Below, in pieces: positions 63,702-64,000 of a stretch of 64,000 nucleotides of DNA; positions within the stretch are counted from its first letter, which is position 1, and every line of letters begins with the position of its first letter. Under the pieces are notes generated by a model. It was not told the origin of the DNA. It searched no databases and saw only the letters and a program-made list of their open reading frames with translations. The position numbers and the translations under genes are program-made. Source of the DNA: Pseudomonas viridiflava (GTDB lineage Bacteria > Pseudomonadota > Gammaproteobacteria > Pseudomonadales > Pseudomonadaceae); NCBI RefSeq assembly GCF_900602065.1, contig NZ_UWFN01000265.1:124001-188000 (forward strand). The letters run 5' to 3'.

Positions 63702-64000
63702 GCTGCTTGCTCCAGGATCTCGACGTTTTCGATCAGGCCGGCTTTTTCCACCTGTTCAATCACATAGCCTTCGTTACGGCTGTTGTAGTCCTCAACGCGG
63801 CTGCGCTTCGGATTGTCGATAGTTTGCTTACGCCAGCTGCTTGCCTGGACGTAGATCGACAGGTTGTCGAAGCTGGTCACCAATACGGCATTGGCCGGGA
63901 AGTAAGGCACGCTGAATGCTGGTAGACCGCCGTAGGTGGCGATCACCTGAGCTGACTCGATGCGCTCTTTTTCAGTCGGAGTGCTGCCCTGTTTGGAATA
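63698..64000 (-). CDS. Phage major capsid protein N-like, C-terminal part
   Basis: The frame is open at the window edge (YSKQGSTPTEKERIESAQVI...) and ends at 63698. ATYGGLPAFSVPYFPANAVL, SFDNLSIYVQ and IDNPKRSRVEDYNSRNEGYV match the C-terminus of P2 gpN. 101 residues are inside the window. Confidence 0.9.
   Translation of the reverse strand, partial: YSKQGSTPTEKERIESAQVIATYGGLPAFSVPYFPANAVLVTSFDNLSIYVQASSWRKQTIDNPKRSRVEDYNSRNEGYVIEQVEKAGLIENVEILEQAA

Overview
The window looks like the chromosome of a Pseudomonas of the fluorescens/syringae lineage. The evidence is the gene order ybgC-tolQRAB-pal-cpoB-queE-queC-tRNA-Lys, ruvCAB-yebC-aspS, slyX/HIT next to an OprD-type porin, proS, dinB, tRNA-fMet, an mprF/virJ pair and kup-rimO, together with the protein sequences themselves. 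Two mobile elements flank this housekeeping core.

Positions 1 to about 15,456 are one end of an integrative conjugative element (ICE) of the PFGI-1/pKLC102/PAPI-1 type. It carries a MobH (TraI_2) relaxase and a tyrosine integrase whose genes overlap at ATGA. The integrase gene ends 340 bp from the 3' end of a tRNA-Lys gene beside queC, the standard attachment site of this ICE class. Inside the ICE, positions 1 to 7,620 hold a one-direction array of short unrelated genes. These include three HEPN-like proteins, a TIR-domain protein, two exported proteins, small membrane proteins and a Fic AMP-transferase. Many have the same TAGGAAA leader just upstream of the start codon. The array is followed by a compact, FimB-sized tyrosine recombinase, a small membrane protein, and a DNA-binding protein with two perfect 16-bp palindromes upstream.

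Positions 15,456 to 44,640 are core genome: queuosine synthesis (queC, queE), the Tol-Pal envelope complex with YbgC and CpoB, the RuvABC resolvasome, YebC, AspRS, a ribbon-helix-helix protein, Dps, a membrane-anchored cold-shock-domain protein, SlyX, a HIT protein, an OprD/OprE-like porin, ProRS, a lipoprotein, DNA polymerase IV, tRNA-fMet, an aminoacyl-phosphatidylglycerol synthase with its likely hydrolase, a REP inverted repeat and the Kup potassium transporter.

At 44,579 the rimO reading frame breaks after only 20 recognisable codons. From there to the window end lies a P2-like prophage in the tail organisation that includes DUF2586 (sheath), DUF2597 (tube) and DUF2590 proteins. Minus-strand genes run from the major capsid C-terminus (64,000) through terminase small subunit, head and tail completion, sheath, tube, a DksA-type zinc finger, holin, SAR endolysin, nested Rz/Rz1 spanins, tail chaperone with a -1 frameshift site, tape measure, baseplate J and I, fibre and spike (48,333). 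Between the rimO junction and the spike lies a plus-strand cargo region. It holds a membrane protein, three small proteins and an AT-rich protein with a HEPN-type RNxxxH motif, which is a candidate anti-phage or lysogenic-conversion module.

The strongest leads are the TIR/HEPN/Fic cargo array with its compact recombinase, the prophage HEPN cargo gene, the disruption of rimO, the A-AAA-AAG frameshift site in the tail chaperone, and the paired operator palindromes.
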